Both the position numbers and the translations under genes were made by a program. A DNA stretch of 64,000 nucleotides from Ruminiclostridium josui JCM 17888 (GTDB lineage Bacteria > Bacillota > Clostridia > Acetivibrionales > DSM-1351), in NCBI RefSeq assembly GCF_000526495.1, contig NZ_JAGE01000001.1, forward strand, positions 866,001 to 930,000. The letters are read 5' to 3'. This document shows positions 63,364 to 64,000 of the stretch, piece after piece (position 1 is the stretch's first letter; every line of letters starts with the position of its first letter). Under the pieces are notes generated by a model. That model was not told where the DNA came from. It saw only the letters and a program-made list of their open reading frames with translations, and searched no databases.

Positions 63364-63675
63364 CTACACTCTGGAAATTATCATCTCACAAATATAAGCA
63401 ACAGCAATTGCACACACAGCTACTTTTAGCAAGCTTTTTTCAAAGTAAGCCAATATAACTGCAATACCAAGTCCTATTAGAGCTGATAAAAGATGTCCTG
63501 TAGATGTAAGTATATCAGGAAATATCATAGCTCCAAGAACTGCATAAGGCACATATCCAAGAAATGCAGTTATAAACCTAGATTTTATTTTATTTTTTAT
63601 AACAGCCATGGGAAGAACCCGTGGAAAATATGTAACCAATGCCATAAGAAGTACTGCAATCAAAGTATTATTCAT
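63364..63675 (-). CDS. azlD: AzlD-type branched-chain amino-acid exporter small subunit
   Basis: 103 residues from the ATG at 63675 with GGAGG ten bases before. It has four hydrophobic segments, with the family motif TYFPRVLPMAV after the first helix and FLGYVPYAVLGAMIFP. With AzlC it exports branched-chain amino acids (azaleucine resistance). It overlaps the azlC stop by 8 bp. Confidence 0.9.
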   Translation of the reverse strand: MNNTLIAVLLMALVTYFPRVLPMAVIKNKIKSRFITAFLGYVPYAVLGAMIFPDILTSTGHLLSALIGLGIAVILAYFEKSLLKVAVCAIAVAYICEMIISRV

Positions 63676-64000
63676 TTGCCGTATCCTCCATTGGAAAAAG
63701 CTTTGCACCTATTGTACATGCAATAAATGTGGCTATAATTATTCTCCATCCACCTGATACAGCTGAAAAGACAGGTACCCATTTTATTAGAGAGCTTATA
63801 AATATAGCACAACCTGCCACAATCAGAGCAGCTTTTGATTTCTTTGCTGCCGGGATTACAAGCGCAATAAACATTGCATATAAAGCAATACCCATTGAAT
63901 TTTGTAAAGATTCGGGCAGTATGGTACACACTATAGCACCCGCTGCAGTACCTGCCGCCCACCCGATATAGGGTAGTACTTCAAGTCCTGTCATATAGGA
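63668..64000 (-). CDS. azlC: AzlC family branched-chain amino-acid exporter, C-terminal part
   Basis: The last 110 codons; the gene runs on beyond base 64000. It has hydrophobic segments with YIGWAAGTAAGAIV, a family pattern, and AVSGGWRIIIATFIACTIGA near the end. The full protein would be about 230 residues. The 3' end overlaps azlD. Confidence 0.88.
   Translation of the reverse strand, partial: SYMTGLEVLPYIGWAAGTAAGAIVCTILPESLQNSMGIALYAMFIALVIPAAKKSKAALIVAGCAIFISSLIKWVPVFSAVSGGWRIIIATFIACTIGAKLFPMEDTANE

Noticed and set aside
63672-63962. Second, Cys-rich minus-strand frame over azlC
   Set aside because: Frame-shifted shadow of azlC, whose own frame has the membrane segments and family motifs.
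1-64000. rRNA, tRNA or CRISPR loci
   Set aside because: No cloverleaf with a TTCGA-type T loop at gene spacing, no rRNA-like segments and no regularly spaced repeats were found by reading; a tRNAscan and CRISPR search would settle it.

Overview
The window reads as chromosomal DNA of an anaerobic, endospore-forming, low-G+C Firmicute of class Clostridia. The support is the sporulation pair spoIVFA-spoIVFB, an oxygen-sensitive pyruvate formate-lyase and its activase, an electron-bifurcating NfnAB, the clostridial AsnA and proteobacterial-style MinCDE sets, strong AGGAGG ribosome sites and A+T-rich spacers. The gene set resembles cellulolytic Ruminiclostridium-type species, but that is inference. 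No rRNA, tRNA, CRISPR array, prophage or intact transposase gene was seen.

Layout. 1-2.4 kb: nfnA-nfnB and the start of a flavodoxin-like gene. 2.5-4.4 kb: spoIVFA-spoIVFB behind a sigma-E-like promoter. 4.4-12.8 kb: a minus-strand envelope and division cluster, maf-radC-mreB-mreC-mreD-mrdA-minC-minD-minE, ending in a methylglyoxal-synthase-like gene that lacks key catalytic residues. 13-15.6 kb: mecA, a PRC-barrel protein and a membrane/TPR protein. 15.9-28.7 kb: lon, pyk, an NSS transporter, citrate synthase, a SEC-C protein, a DUF4397 protein, asnS, asnA and icd. Citrate synthase and Icd feed 2-oxoglutarate to glutamate synthesis. 29-37.5 kb: one 2823-codon gene for a cyclic beta-1,2-glucan synthase (NdvB/Cgs type). 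37.6-44.6 kb: a lipoprotein, an amidase-fold protein, a tiny Cys-rich DUF6472 protein, pflB-pflA, and a secreted beta-domain protein with an elaborate structured leader. 44.6-49.3 kb: a DUF2207 protein, LemA, and a divergent LytTR response regulator/histidine kinase pair. 49.6-54.9 kb: a polar amino-acid ABC transporter with isoaspartyl dipeptidase, an M48 protease and a small membrane protein. 55-60 kb: an L,D-transpeptidase, asd and an 820-residue protein of unknown function. 60-64 kb: azlC(partial)-azlD, glpK, proA and ridA.

The most unusual signals are outside the standard genes. (1) Two copies of a palindromic, transposase-free MITE-like element (28908-29053 and 49343-49567) share termini and interior. 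(2) The mRNA leader at 44341-44411 appears to begin with a stem-loop and carries a GAAAGGAGG box far from any start codon, which resembles a STAB-SD mRNA stabiliser. (3) A direct repeat with a 21-bp period lies upstream of the LytTR regulator. (4) A truncated micro-lipoprotein reading frame at 47025-47105 has an ATA where the start codon should be. (5) The methylglyoxal-synthase-like protein of the min cluster has lost its catalytic aspartate. (6) The 820-residue protein has a degenerate cyclic-nucleotide-binding-like N-terminus. Nothing here was checked against a database; all family calls are from recognition of motifs.
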